NCBI GenBank assembly: GCA_012934845.2
Contig: WNNJ02002381.1
Location: 124,001-188,000, forward strand
DNA: 64,000 nucleotides
Direction: 5' to 3'
DNA from: Pomphorhynchus laevis
Lineage: Eukaryota > Acanthocephala > Palaeacanthocephala > Echinorhynchida > Pomphorhynchidae
This document shows, piece by piece, positions 13,301-26,400 of the stretch. A model generated the notes under the pieces. That model had not been told where the DNA came from and ran no database searches. It saw only the letters and a list, made by a program, of their open reading frames with translations. A program made the position numbers and the translations under genes. Every line of letters starts with the position of its first letter. Within the stretch, counting starts at the first letter, position 1.

Positions 13301-14999
13301 TCTACGCGAAAGTTACATATGTGATACCTGCAAATGCAACTACTTGTCATTTTTTCTATCTTATTTTTGTAAAATTAGATTTAATTTGATCATGCTTTTA
13401 ATAAAATAAGATTTTATGTCATTCATTTTTAAATTTTATTTAAATTTTTATTTTTAAATTAAAAATGTTATTAGAATATATAATTAATTTTTTTAAAAAT
13501 TATTAATTTTTTATAAATTGTTACGATTTGTAAATAATTATTTCATAAAAGATTTAATAGAAGTTTATGCAAAATTCGGGTTAATCACTTGTTATCCCCG
13601 AAAGAACGCAAATTTAAAATTTATTTTTAAAATCATAAAGATAAATTTGGCATAAAATTCAGATGTGCTTACCCGGGCAAATTGTAATTTGAAAATATTA
13701 AATATTTAAAATACTGCATTTAGAATTTTTAAATTATGTAATACAAATTTATTCATTTATGTAAACATCTTAAATCTAATAATCTTCACTCAAAGTATAT
13801 TTATACAAACACTATATTGCTGATATCATGGTGACTATACACTATAGTGAATTCAGTATTATTTGTACTTAAAATACTCGAAGTTTGCTGCTTGTTTTTA
13901 ATTTGTGTGTGCTAGTCATGCATCTTATTTCCTCGATTATTTGTCTTCTCTGCAATATCAGAATAATTATTCCATTCTTCGAGATCCATGGAAATTTAAA
14001 GAATTAGATAGCTAAATAGCATTTTATATGATTATAGAATATCATGAGATTGTACCATTAATTGAGACTAATTTATTAAATTTAGAATAATTATTCTTTA
14101 AAATTATAATATATAGTTGTATTGTAAACAATACAACTATTGTAAAAACGATTCAATTTCACTAAATCAAAGTAAATCCATAAAATCAAAGTAAATTCAG
14201 TACAATAATATATTTTGTATATTTATAACAATTTATTAAATAGTTATTTATACAAACTTCGCGATTGTGAAAAAAAAAGTTTTTATAAAAATAGTTTAAC
14301 GGCCATATTGTAAATAAATAAATTATTGTAAATAAATATTAGCAGTTTTAAAGACTACTGCTGAGCAAATTCCTTTCCGAAATAAATATAATTTATATTA
14401 TACTATAAATTAAATGTTAACTATATATTTAATAAAGAATTATAAAATATAATATTAAATGTATTTTTATATTAATTCAAATTAGTTATATTTCATAGCC
14501 TATTTATTTTACAGTTGATCAATTCCACAAGGCATGAATTATAAAAAGCTAAACACTCAACCTTTTAATAAAATTCACACATTTTTCCCTCTGACGATTT
14601 CCGAAGTAATTTAGAACATCTTGATTTTGATTCGTTGCTGTATGATACAAATTACGGTTTCTAATTTACAGGAAATTTGCTCTAACCATAATAATTGAAA
14701 ACGATTCAATTCCACTAAATCAAAGTAAATCCATAAATTATAAAATAAAATAGTTCCATTTTATAAAATTGTATTATAAATTAAAGTTATAATGAAACAA
14801 AGGTATAAATTTACATATAATGAATTGTTTAGTAGGCAATTGATGTCGCTTATACGAATATAGCCACGTAGGATTCAAATTAATGCATTTTTTTTATTTA
14901 TTATATAGTAGACGTAAACCTAATGTTACAGTGAGTTGAACTCTGATAAATAAAAATATCGTTAATTCGCTTATGCTAACCATATACCATATGTGAGGT
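10331..14999. other. AT-rich non-coding stretch with minor duplications
   Basis: No gene or recognisable transposon coding was found. Features seen: 'AATAGCTGCATTTACTGAGT' at about 11534 and again at 11840; a near-perfect 28-bp palindrome ('ATAGTTGTATTGT' and its complement) at about 14113-14140; and a ~40-bp direct repeat containing 'ACTAAATCAAAGTAAATCC' at about 14146-14185 and 14699-14740. The short ORFs here look like chance. Confidence 0.4.
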
Positions 15000-15225
15000 T
15001 GATAACCGGTGGATCGTGCGCTGAGCGAATTCCATTCAGAAGTTTACTGAGGATCATCCAATGTCCAAATTGTGTAGCTACAGGCCAAGCTGATGAGACT
15101 ACCTTGTAGTGATGTCGATACAAAGGTCAAAACGGCCCATTAAATGCTAGGCGTTTGTGGTAGGCTCATTCCGCGTGAAACAAAACGGCCCATTGAGGGC
15201 TAGGCGATAAAAGTAATAACGGATA
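15000..15225. repeat. Small GC-richer island with internal direct repeat
   Basis: Contains 'AAAACGGCCCATT' followed by 'GCTAGGCG' twice, near 15129-15155 and 15182-15210, with 'GCTGATGAGACTACCTTGTA' upstream. The phrase GGCCCATT also occurs in the 10.0-10.3 kb island, so both may derive from leaders of related retroelements. No coding frame. Confidence 0.35.
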
Positions 15226-16198
15226 TCAGCATTTTAATCACTCAATCTAGTTATCAATGAAACTCCATATTTTTTATGAATATCGAGTAATAATAATTTC
15301 GTAACTAAAATAAATGACAATTTATACTATAGCATAATAAATGATATGCTCAAACTTGTAAGACAATGCCTATATACAGAATAAAATCTCAGTGTTTTAA
15401 ATGCAAAAATATAAACTTATTTTTTACTGAACAGACTAAATCCAGAATCTCATTCCATTTCAACTAGATACTTTTAAAGAAATGAGGAAGAAATTACCCT
15501 TTATTACAATATATCGATAGATCTTGCTATCATCAGGATTCAAATTTTAAATTTAATTAATTTTTAATTTTGGATTAATTAAAAATTAAATAAAAAAATA
15601 ATTAATTATTAATTATATTAATTTATGAATAGCGTTTATAATTTTTGTAATTGTTTTTGTAAATATTTTTGAAGCAGAAATGCGGGATTAAATGGCAAAT
15701 ATTTTGTCAATTTTATATTTAAATATCGAATAAATTTTCATTACATATAAAGTTTTTGTATATTTATGTAATTACAAGCTCTTAACATGTAATATGTAAT
15801 GAGCTTTAATTTTGAAATGCCCAATTATATTAATTTATGAAGCTCGTTTATGATTTTTGTAATTGTTTTTGAAAACCTTTTTGTACAATTTTTGATATTG
15901 TAGATTGCTACTCGCATTCATTTGCGAAGCTCGCTTGTAGATTCCTGTAATTTTGCAGACTTGTGATTGGTTATGACAAAGAAAATGTACTTGTCTTTAT
16001 ATCTATACTGATCTGTACATGTCCAGCCTTGAAATTCTTCTAGTAAATCAGTTTCTGAACTGGCGATGCTACGAAGACGCCACAACATTAGCAGAAATAA
16101 TATTTTGTAAAGGTAAATGTGATTAATTTTATAAGAATAAATACAATGCACAATTTATAAATGATTTTATAAATACATATTATTTTACTTTATTATTA
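15226..16198. other. AT-rich non-coding stretch next to the Penelope element
   Basis: No gene recognised. A phrase 'TTTATGAATAGCGTTTATAA' / 'TTTATGAAGCTCGTTTATGA' with the following 'TTTTTGTAATTGTTTTTG' occurs twice (about 15623-15665 and 15832-15872), a diverged local duplication of roughly 210-bp spacing. The 77-codon minus-strand ORF at 15918-16151 shows no motif. Confidence 0.35.
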
Positions 16199-16306
16199 TA
16201 AGATGCAAAAGTTAATCAGACCAAAGACTAAGTTAGTTATTATATAATTGGCAAAGTTTTCGCCGCGCTACGGCTTCGTCAGTGGCTCATCTGAAACATG
16301 GACACA
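16199..16306 (+). repeat. Penelope element inverted terminal repeat, 3' side
   Basis: Contains 'AAAAGTTAATCAGACCAAAG', 'AAGTTAGTTATTATATAATT' and 'TTCGCCGCGCTACGGCTTCG', then 'GGCTCATCTGAAACATGG'. The reverse complement of 18699-18805 matches it over its whole length with a few differences. Terminal repeats in direct or inverted orientation are known for Penelope-like elements. It marks the 3' side of the minus-strand element. Confidence 0.8.
16258..16282 (-). ncRNA. Hammerhead-ribozyme-like core in Penelope terminal repeat
   Basis: On the minus strand, which is the sense strand of the element, the order is CTGACGA, then a hairpin with GCCG/CGGC arms, then GAAA. This is the CUGANGA - stem II - GAAA arrangement of a hammerhead core. 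Hammerhead motifs in the terminal repeats of Penelope-like elements are established. Oddities: an extra A follows CTGACGA before stem II, and I could not settle a convincing stem III or cleavage triplet. The other terminal repeat (18722-18746, plus strand) keeps GAAA and stem II but has TTTACGA in place of CTGACGA. Confidence 0.4.
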
Positions 16307-16495
16307 TACTAACATCGTCACAAATTTATTAACTATTAATAACATAATTAATATTTATCATTGTATCGAATCAAGCCAGCCTACCGCCTCGTCTTTATTG
16401 TTGAGGCTCTTGACGCTTTTTGCACCCGATATTAAGATTGCCTCCATTAGTTTTCGCGACACAACGTTATCTGCTCGGTAGAGTATCTTTGCGCT

Positions 16496-16969
16496 TCACT
16501 TTGGTTGCTCATTTGGATGTTGTTGTGAATAATGCGCGGCCCATGTATTGCTGGCGTAAGAAGGCGCTGGAAGGTTTTGTGCTGCTCTTAAATGCTCCTT
16601 GAGCCGTTCAGAAACCGGACATTGTGTTTCTCCTATGTAGCTAACCTTCTTACCTACAGCAGCGCACTTATCACAAAACATTTCATAAACTACATTACGT
16701 TTGTAGCACAATGAAACATTATGCTGTCTGCTTTTTTGTTCAAAGATCGAACAGGCACTCGTACACGGTGGTGGCTCTTCATAAAAGCAACCGCGAATTA
16801 ATCGTTTTCCCAAGTTTCTAGAACTCTCATGAACTATGCGGACATCAAGGTTGCATCGTCTCGCTAACCGATTCACCTTGCCTGTGAAAGCGTCGCTTAT
16901 AAATGGGATCTTAAGGATAACTAAGTTTCGCAGCGATAGCTGTGTTCTGTTAGGACCTTTCTTTTTCAT
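16496..16969 (-). CDS. Penelope GIY-YIG endonuclease segment
   Basis: Open segment of 157 codons. It has the pre-nuclease stretch ('FISDAFTGKVNRLARRCNL'), a cysteine pair 'CTSAC', then 'CYKRNVVYEMFCDKC' and 'VSYIGETQCPVSERLKEH'. The VVY and YIG signatures plus the Arg/Glu-His tail are those of the GIY-YIG nuclease fused to the RT of Penelope-like elements, where it nicks target DNA to prime reverse transcription. It is part of the interrupted element frame, not an independent host gene; the first Met is unlikely to be a true start. Confidence 0.85.
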   Translation of the reverse strand: MKKKGPNRTQLSLRNLVILKIPFISDAFTGKVNRLARRCNLDVRIVHESSRNLGKRLIRGCFYEEPPPCTSACSIFEQKSRQHNVSLCYKRNVVYEMFCDKCAAVGKKVSYIGETQCPVSERLKEHLRAAQNLPAPSYASNTWAAHYSQQHPNEQPK

Positions 16970-17002
16970 ATTTATAAGATTACTGTCCGTGTAGCCTCTT
17001 TC

Positions 17003-17723
17003 CTAAAACATCGAGCTGATCATCCTGCACTTATCTTCGACTACTTCATTACTGCTAGCGCACATGCGCGCTGTTTGCAGCATGTTAAGGTAGATATCCC
17101 TCTTCACACTGTAGGGCTGGGCTGATGGCTCATGTAGCGTAAGATTAAGCTTTGTGAGCTTCTGATACCACTCGTATTCCTTTACGTGGTTCTGTCCAAA
17201 TGAGACGTTTAAGAATGGCACATGTCTATCTATCATCACCGGTAGTCGTTAATTCGGCGGTCAAACGACGGGTGTTGTCCATTGTGTTGAAAGTATCGAT
17301 TAACGTTCGGCGGCATAGACTCGCCTCATACACGATAAGCACGTCGTCGATGTAGAGAAAGTAATGTGTTACATTTTGTGCGAGGAATCCATTGTTATAT
17401 ATAAAAGTATTCTCAAGTCGATCTAAATATACGATTGCCAGTATTGGGGCAAGACAATTACCCATCGAGAGTCCCTTTATTTGTAAATAGAATTGATTAT
17501 CGTACCTAAAAATTTCACACTTAAGTATTGTCCTTACTAAGTTCGTGATATCGTCGATACGGAGGCTAAGTCCAAACTGTTGTGGATCGACATTATGCAG
17601 AATCGCTTCTAAAGAATAAACTGCTGCCTCATTGTATACATTTGTATACAGTGCAGTAAAGTCGATTGTCGTGGCGCGTTGTCTGTCGCAGATCAGTTGT
17701 GTTTGAGATATAGCTGGGCACAT
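17003..17723 (-). CDS. Penelope reverse transcriptase segment
   Basis: Two adjoining open segments carry the reverse transcriptase. Motif A is 'IDFTALYTNV', motif B 'IKGLSMGNCLAPILAIVYL', motif C 'YFLYIDDVLIVY' with the catalytic Asp pair, followed by the thumb ('HVPFLNV', 'WYQKLTKLNLTLHEPSA', 'KRDIYLNML'). These match Penelope-like RTs, which are related to telomerase rather than to LTR or LINE enzymes. The catalytic residues look intact although the element's overall frame is not. Confidence 0.85.
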
Positions 17724-18698
17724 GCTTCAAAACTGGAGTACAGAGTCTTGTGATAACCTTCAAATTCTTGTATGCTGGACCATCTATACAGAGATGATCG
17801 GTCTGCATTTTAAGAGTAAGGCGTTAATCTCATTAGTCACATGCGAATTTGATAATTTATGTGCCATGGACTTGCTATTTCTCTATCTTAGATTATCAAT
17901 TCCCTCAGCAAAGCTCGCAAATCGACGTTCTTGTTGTGCACTTATTTTTTCAGGATACTTGAAGTCTTTGAGGTGATCGAAGTCCAGGTTTAAAGAGCAA
18001 TTTGCATTTTGTTGAGGTGATATCGCTTCACGTGACTTGTTCACAGTGATGTTCATCTGATTTATCCAGCGCATCTGATACAGTAAACAACCGACAGAAA
18101 GTTGCGATTCTCTTTCCCCCGTATGGACGGTTGTGAAGATTGATTAAACGAAGGGCCTAGTGACAGTAGGTCTTTCTGACAGGTAGTTATCAAGTCGTCT
18201 GGGAACGCTTTACATCGGTGCATTGTGTCCTCGTTCACGCTGCCTCTTGTATTGATTGATTGATGTCTGTACATCAGGTCATAGAACTTATTTTTAAGTC
18301 TGTCTTTCACCAACGACTTCGTTGTATGTGCAGACTCTGCCGTAATACAACTTATTTGCTCACAGTCCTACCAATTCTCTGTTGTCTGTTCTAAGTTTTT
18401 TTAATTCCATCTTTATTTTATATATATACAAGTTAGTATTACGAATACACCTACTAAGAATTCTGTGATTAAATTGATTGTACATTTTGGATAATTGGAG
18501 GCCCTTCATAACTCGAAAATCTATTTTTACTGCACGCTTGATGAAGTTTGGAATGATTCCTGCGTCGCGGCATCATTTAAGGAAGATAACTCGCTGTTCT
18601 AAAGTTTTCAAACGTTCGATGTGTCCCATGATACAGGCGGTAATGCTGAAATGTTTATATGTGCGATGTTTATATGTGTTGTGTTCGATGTTTATATG

Positions 18699-18805
18699 TG
18701 TTCCATGTTTTAGATGAGCCATTTACGAAGCTGTAACGCGGCGAAAGCGATGGCAATATATAATAACTAACTCAACCTTTGATCTGATTAACTTTTACAT
18801 CTTAA
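18699..18805 (-). repeat. Penelope element inverted terminal repeat, 5' side
   Basis: Inverted partner of 16199-16306: its complement carries 'AAAAGTTAATCAGATCAAAG', 'GAGTTAGTTATTATATATTG' and 'TTCGCCGCGTTACAGCTTCG'. Just inside it, at about 18655-18710, a short unit built on 'TTTATATGTGTT' and 'CGATG' is repeated in tandem. I estimate about 85% identity between the two arms. Confidence 0.8.
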
Positions 18806-19862
18806 CAACATGAAACTGAGAGATAAGCGGGCATTTAATTCTATTTATTATTATACGTATAAATATTTCATTTTTCAAAGTTTTGAGAACATTCCTGTTT
18901 TGAAAAGAGTAACGTAGGTTTTGGGTTAAAAATATCAAAATGTTTGATAATTTAGAAAGCCTCTAATAAAAAATATTATTGATTATTAATATTATTTAAT
19001 TAATATTATTTAATTTAATTCTCGTATTTATTAAATAATATTTCATAGTGATAAAATATTATGTTTATAAAATGTTTTCATAGCATCTTGTTTCTTGGGA
19101 TGCCCAATGTATGTTTAATGATGAATTATAAATTTCTATAAATTTCTATAATTATCCGATTATAAAAATAATGAGGAATATTGTGGTCAGACAAAATATA
19201 TTTTCTCACAATAAATCACAATTCATCGGCCACGCATACATTGACATTTTATATCACTATTAAGAATATAACTTAGATTCAAGTGTGCTGTCATCATGTG
19301 CTATAGTTTCTAGATCTGGTAACAAGTACATATCATGAACTAAACTGAAGTCATTTTTGGCGATAACAAACCATCCACAGTAACACAATGATCAACATTG
19401 ATGGAAAATAATCAATAAACTATAATTTGTAAAAAATGAAATTGTATAAAATATTTATATTTTATATTTAATGAAAATATTTTAATTTAAAAAATATTTA
19501 AAAATATTTTTTATTTAATGAAATTGTAAAATATTGTAGTAATTTTTATAATTGTAGATGTGAAAATATTACGGTTAACCTCTCTTCATGGACTCGTTTA
19601 AACCGCAAGGTCATTATATAGACATAAAAATATAAAAATATAGCGAAAATAGCAGAGTGAGTTATTTTAAACAACGATGATATGTCATTGGAGATAATGC
19701 TTCAATAAGATTTTGTAGATTATGAAATTTCGTAGATGATTCGACATGTTATACGCATCATTTAATAGATGTCGTCCTAAATGTAATTATAACGATTGTA
19801 TGCCTAATTTAAATTCATCTAACCATTGTCATTTCTCAATCTTTTGTTTAATTTGTTAAGAG
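18806..19862. other. AT-rich interval upstream of the mapped CDC27 exons
   Basis: This should hold the CDC27 first exon and promoter if the gene is compact, but no ATG-led exon matching the CDC27 N-terminus (usually a Trp/Tyr-rich helix before the first TPR) could be found. A strong donor-like 'AGAGTGAGTT' occurs near 19655 and might end a non-coding leader exon. Otherwise the interval is low-complexity AT. Confidence 0.35.
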
Positions 19863-20474
19863 TCAACTGATGTGAACGCAACTTTGTTAGCCAAATGTTT
19901 TCACACCTCGGGAGAGTTTCTCAAAGCCATTCATGTACTAAAAACTCGTACTCTATGTAATCTAGACGCTGACGCTAAGCTAATTATGGCCGATTCTGCT
20001 TATAAGTTAAGCAGGTAAATTAAATTTATTTTTGATCAATGCGTTGATTTCATTATTGACAGGTACGCTGAGGTCGAACAAATATTTGATGCTCGTTGCA
20101 CGGATTTGGATTTTCTTGCAAATAGATTTGGAAATTTAGCACTACCAATAATCAAGTTACTTGGCGATAGCTATAGGTTTTTACTTTTTTGAAAATTAAT
20201 GTTTCTACATGTCTCTTGGTCAGACGACGAAATCGAATCGATCAAGCCATCGAATGCTATCGTCATTGTCTTTTATCCGCTCCGTATATGTTATCCGCTT
20301 TGAAGGCATTAGCCGAGTTAGGTAAGGCGTTTAAATCTTATTTAAAATTGAGCTACATTTTGTACAATTTAAGGCGATAATTTTGTCGATCGTCATCCAG
20401 ATTTACTTACAACCGCCAATGTCAAAAGAGTTCTGGCCACATCAACGAATGTCAAACTGGACATTAAAAATGAG
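19863..20474 (+). CDS. CDC27: CDC27 N-terminal TPR exons
   Basis: Four exons separated by introns of 46-52 bp encode the N-terminal TPR block that forms the dimer interface in the family. Landmarks: 'NATLLAKCFHTSGEFLKAI' (human ALFLLATCYYRSGKAYKAY), 'LIMADSAYKLSRYAEVEQI', 'LGDSYRRRNRIDQAIECYRH', and 'MLSALKALAELGDNFVD' (human SPFESLCEIGE). The acceptor used here follows an AG at 19861-19862. The exon before it, with the initiator Met, is missing from my map. Confidence 0.9.
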
Positions 20475-23400
20475 GTATTAAATTAATTTTACAATTAATT
20501 TAAATTATAAATTATTAAAAGAGCGAGATTGAACTGATATTGAATTGATCAAACTGTTTCATTTATTATTATTCTTAAGATTGTATGCATTTGGAATCTC
20601 CTAAATGAATATAATTGAAAACAGATTGATATCTTTAATACGATCTCAATATATCATATCTTAAAATCTAATTTCAATTCTCCAATTTCTATTAGAAATT
20701 GTATAATTTGTTAATTTTCTTAAAGTACAACGTAATTGTGTGCATGCAGATATGAAGTGTCCGAATAAATAGACTTTGTTGTTTTCATTTACAAATAATT
20801 ATTTTTAAATAATTAGAACATAATTATTAAAAATGCTGCACAGAGTATTAATTATTAAATTTTTAAAGTATTAAATTCTTAATTACAATTTGAATAAAAT
20901 CGAAAATTTAAAATTATTTCTGATATTAATATCATGCTTTTATATTTAATTGTTAACGATAAATAAAAGCAAAAAATTCTAATCTTAGAAATTTATTCAA
21001 TCTCACTGTCGTTATTCAACTGTGACCTTAATTGATAGTAAATAATGTTTTGAGTATCTTATCATTTAAGCTAAACTATTAATCGTAAGTTCACGTAGTT
21101 ACAGTTTTGTGTGGTTTGAATATGTTGCAAATGTAATCCTTTACAAATGTGAATACAGGAAACGTCATGAAAATTCGACTGTCTATTGATTGTGTGCGAT
21201 GTAATGAAGTGAAGTAGTGTAACGTTTTCATAGCAAAACCCAATATCGAATTAATTGTAGAGTTTATAGATTCTACACGGAATGCAAGACGGTTTTGTTC
21301 TCGAATCCGTCTTGCCTAAATTTAAAACTACTTTGAGATTTTGTAATTGTAAAATTACATTTCTAATCGATAAAAGTTGTCATTTTCTCTTTCTCAGCCA
21401 GCTCCATATAGTGCATCTAGTAATCTAATATCTATCCCTGATATACACGATGAAAATTTTTCCAACAATATGCATGCTGTACCTAAGGCTTTTAGGCAGT
21501 CAACATGCAAGCGACCTAGGTAAATAAAAAATGTACTCTTAATCAGCTAAATGGCACATTTTAGCTCTAACGAGGCACTGAAAACACTAGCGCCTAAGAT
21601 ACAGGATGAATTAATTCAACCAGATTCAAAAGCCCTTAATCTACAACAGAAACGAAGTAAAGTGTCTAGTTTATTACCTCGCAAGGTATAATATTAGTTT
21701 AGTGTTTTCGTATGAATATAATTGCGTTAGAATCAGACTCGTCGTATAATTAGCAAAGCAGATAGCAAGCAAATCAGTACTGGAACGAGCAGTGTCAGTA
21801 CCGAGAACAGTGCCATTGACGACAATAGAAGGTATGGTCTTTATCTCTAATTTATTTGATAACTTGTTGATTAAATAGAAATGACGCATCTGCAGCAGCA
21901 ATTAGTAGTTTAAAGAAACAACGAAGCGTAATCGACTTTGGCTCAAAGGACTCGATAAAGGTAACATTTTATTGCAATGCTTTTATATTTTTATTGTTCA
22001 TAGATTTGTCTTTATTGAAAGAAACCTTTGAGCTATTCGTTCTGCTATAAATGTATTTTTCTTTTTTGTTAATCTAAATGCTAAAATATTAAAAATAAAA
22101 GTATTAGTTTATTAAACAATTTCACTGCGTCTTTCCATCTTTCTTGTCTATAAGAATGAGTTAATGAGTTGCAAAATAATGAGTTATAATTCATTAAATT
22201 GTCGTTACATTAATAAGATTATTAATGTAAAGATTAGATTATTATTAATCTAATCTTTATAAGATTGTCAACTTTTCACAATTTTATTTGATTTATTATA
22301 TTTAACATATTTAAATATATTTATATATTAAACTCACATGGAAAAGTTACTTTTGAAACTGGTATTATCTAAAATGTTATCATATGATTATGTTATATTC
22401 ATTAAAATGTTATTATTTATGCAATTATTATTTAAAATGATGTATTTTTAACTGAAACATTATGATACAATAAAAATAATACTTTTGTAAAATTAAAAAA
22501 TTTCCAACGAGTAGTTTTATTCTAAATATTGACAAATAATTTGCGAGGTTTTTAATTTTTACTACAAAAACTGAAGTTTCTTGTTTGCCGTTATATTAAA
22601 GATTCACCGTTTCGTGCTAATGATTATAAAATTTTATTATTAAATGAATATATCCAACTCAAAAATTTAATCGAAAACTTGGATCAAGTACTTCATAAAA
22701 ATTAACTTGAACTAATTGATAGTTTACTCATTTCGCAAAAATTTAATCGAAAACTTGGATCAAGAACTTTACCCATTTTGAATACGTTAAATCATCAAAT
22801 TAATTATATGTAATTTTGTATTAATATTTAATTTCTAATAATTTAATATTAATAATATCGATAATTAACATTAATTAATATATTTTATTTAATATTAATT
22901 ATCAATAAGTTATATTCATTATTAGTATTATATTTAATTATTTAATATTAACTATTTAATTGATTAAACTATATAATTTTATTTAATATATTAAATAATA
23001 TATTAATCAAATATAATCAAAAATGATAATTGATTATAAATTATATTAATCTATGATAATCAAGAAATTCATTATTCAATTATCCAATTAATATCGTTAG
23101 TGCTATAAAATATGTAATATTTAAATTATACTAATTAATCCACTAATTAAATATAAAAATGAACTTATGCAATATAGGCAATGAATCCTTAAACTATCAA
23201 GATTTCTTATAATAAACTCAATGAGAAAAATGTATAAATTGATAAGAACGACAGAGTAAATATGTGTACAGAATGTTCTAGCAGGAATTAATTTAATTCT
23301 GAAATAATTTTAAAAGGATTGTCTAGTATTAATTACCTTTTATCATTCTTTTCTTGGGACAACGAACTGAAATGGCACTTGTTATTAAACAGATTACATT

Positions 23401-26400
23401 TGCAACGTACATTTTGTGATCATAAAATGTCATTATAATTTAGAAAATATTTAATATTTTTAGATAAAATTGTGTATATAAAAAGATATATAAAATAATC
23501 TACATTCACGAGTTAGAATATCAAAAATTAAATATGTTTATATTATTTAATATTAATATTAATTTAATATTAATATTAAATATTCATATTTTGAAATTAA
23601 AATAATTTTTCGGCAATATTCATATTTTCCCGAAGTCAGTCAAATACATCGCAAAATAAAACGATAAAGAGATAATAAAAAGATTTGAAATGAAATTTTT
23701 TTACATTCTTTTCAAATTTGAATAATTTAGTAAGTTGACTAAAATTCTCTTTTAAAATCTGTATGGATTGGAATAGAAATGCGCATAAATGTATTTATCA
23801 GTGACACTTGCTATTACTATGGATTGTCAAAAATCAAAAATGAAGAATTAAAAAGCTTTTCAAAAACCCTTAAATAATTTCAGTGTTCAAAATTAATACA
23901 AACTAATTTTTTAATTTGTTTAATCCAAATTCTTATAGTACCAAAAATATCATTCGACGTACATACAAACGTTTTACATCGACGATAGGTGTACCCAGCA
24001 GATACTGGGTACACGATGCAATGACTTTAAAAATATTTGCTATATAAACAGGATTGTGGTTATTTATTTCAAATACTCACGTCGCTTCATTCTCAGATTT
24101 TACTTTCAAGCATTACGAATTAAAATAATATTTTTGTCGATTATCAAAAGTTAAAAATCTCCTATTATTTTATAACTAAACATTATTGTTTTTATCCTTC
24201 CGTTTTCAGGAACCTTTTATTACTATAAAATATGAAATTAATATGAAATTAATTTGAAATGATTTTATGAAGTACCATATGTAATATAATTATCAATAAA
24301 CATTTCACAAGCCATCTGGTTTGAAAATATAAGATAATAGGATATAGGAAATAAGATTATTATTATTTAGATATTTTAAACAAACGTTTGAAGCAATGGA
24401 TTTGTGAATTTCACGTATTTCGAGTCACATCTTATCGCGAATTGCCCAAGTGTTTGATTCGATGTTGTTAATGTAATTATTTATTGTTAATATCGTACAT
24501 ATTGGTACGATATTGCTAATTTCGTAATAGGATAGATTGACAAATTGTAACTCAACCTATCAAGTGCAGATTTCCTCGTCATTTTTAGTAACCTCAATTA
24601 CTGCTTATTTTCTTCAGGAAAACACGAAATCGTCAGTTAAATGTAGCCTACCTATTGTTCGTGGTCCAACGACTCGACTTCAACAAAGAAAGCAGGTATC
24701 AGGTTCTGTACATAAGCTAGTACACTCAGTTAACATGGCCCAATGCACTCATTCGATCTGTCTTTTAAACGCAAATAATCAATGCATTGCTAATAACTCT
24801 TCGCAAAGCATAGGTATGTAAACTTTTATTCTGCAATTTTGAACGCTGATTTATAAATAAAAATTCTTTCATATTTCAGAAAATTTGATAATACTAGTTT
24901 TCATTTTTTCCCGTGATTGGCTATCGACAAATTGACGACACAAGCACAACTTTATGTACGGGAGACAAATTGTGTCAATTTATCACATTATACCACATCT
25001 GTATTAATGATTAAGACAGTCAAGCAAATAGGCTGTCAATAAAGACATAATTCATTTGGGAACGTAAACCTAGCGAATACTGGGAATACCGCTATTCTCA
25101 ATTTGCGTATTTGAGTATATATTATTATATTATTATAAATAATAATATTATTACTCAATAGATTTCTAATAAATTGCATTTTTCTAATCGACTAAATTAA
25201 TTACATTTTTAATTCATTAATGCTTGACGTATTTTTAAGTAATTCATTTAACCTTATAAATGCCAGCTATGCATTACACGAAAATTAATTATATTACTAA
25301 AACATTTTATATTTAAATATTTAAAAGTTAGTAGAAAGACTTCAAAAATATTATTAAAAAATTAATTTAAATAATTAATTAAATAATAATTAAATAATAA
25401 AGATAATACAAATGATCCGTAAGGATCATTTCTATAAAGCGTAATTTCATTTTATTTTTTCTTTTCGTTTACTATCTACATGTCTTAAAATAGCGTAAAA
25501 TATCCTATGCCAATTACTTGAGCAATCAGATAATTAATACGTTCAACTCTCGCTCAAGCGCAGTAGGCATTTGTCCATGGAAGAATTTTTAGAAATTGAA
25601 CTTGATTAGTCTTGACCGTTCACGTGAAACTCACATAGTTTCATTCAAATTTCATCTTTTGATTTTGTCAAAACGATTTGATTTATCAAATCTGCTTTTT
25701 ACAATTCCTGTTGGTCATCTCTGTTATTTAATGATAACTTTACGTTAATGATAACATCATCAACGTAAAGTTTCCGTTGTTAAAATTGTTTTATGGTATA
25801 GTAACTGCAGCGTTTTATAATCAAAAATCTCTTAATAATTCGTGTTTCGAACCAGTCGGGTTTTATTGCACATCTGCTTTATAAAAATAACGAAACTGCA
25901 TAATTCCAACAGTGATGTTTTAGAAACTTTATTGTTTGAACACCTTCGAATATGTTGTTGTTCAGTTAACCCAATACTCTTTTTAGTAAGCAAATATTCA
26001 CTAAATAATTGATTTTATGTATGAATTAATTAAAAAGATTATTATTGTTGGAAAATTAATTAAAAATTTGCATCTAAAACGTTTGTTAACTTGTGATTCC
26101 GAAAGCTTAATGTTCTTTATTTCTTATTTAAAAATGTGTATTTATCGATTAATTTGCATAAAATTTAAAATAAATTAAAAATTAGTAAATTATAAAATGA
26201 AAAATAATATTTTATTAATATTTTATCAATCTTCTGCATTCCCATTCAACAAAACGATTTGTTTAATTTTCAACTAATCGATTTTAAATTTTCAATTCCA
26301 TTTAATTTTTTCTATTTAGATGAGCTTGTTAAAGTGATATCATATTTATACGTAATTTACATTCACCAAAAGCGAAATGAATTCTCTAAGGTAATTTCTA

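Larger units (their letters stand above)
16199..18805 (-). mobile_element. Penelope-like retroelement with GIY-YIG endonuclease
   Basis: Read on the minus strand the element runs in the order expected of an endonuclease-bearing Penelope-like element. It starts with an N-terminal block ('LEQRVIFLK', 'GIIPNFIKRAVKID') near 18630-18530, then 'KDLLSLGPSF' near 18160 (the conserved LGPxF box), reverse transcriptase at 17723-17226, a thumb region at 17239-17003 ('HVPFLNV', 'KLNLTLHEPSA'), and a cysteine-bearing linker plus GIY-YIG nuclease at 16969-16496. Inverted terminal repeats of about 105 bp flank the coding part. Length (2.6 kb) is near that of a whole element, but the reading frame is interrupted several times, so it is a fossil of moderate age. 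It lies about 1 kb upstream of the CDC27 exons in opposite orientation. Confidence 0.9.

Noticed and set aside
15090-15125. CTGATGAG followed by a small hairpin as a hammerhead
   Set aside because: No GAAA follows the hairpin, so the core is incomplete.
17722-18717. Plus-strand ORFs at 17722-17976 and 18478-18717
   Set aside because: They are antisense shadows of the minus-strand Penelope element and show no motif.
19570-19860. Candidate first CDC27 exon with ATG near 19589 or 19752
   Set aside because: Neither frame matches the conserved CDC27 N-terminus, and both run into stops before a usable donor.
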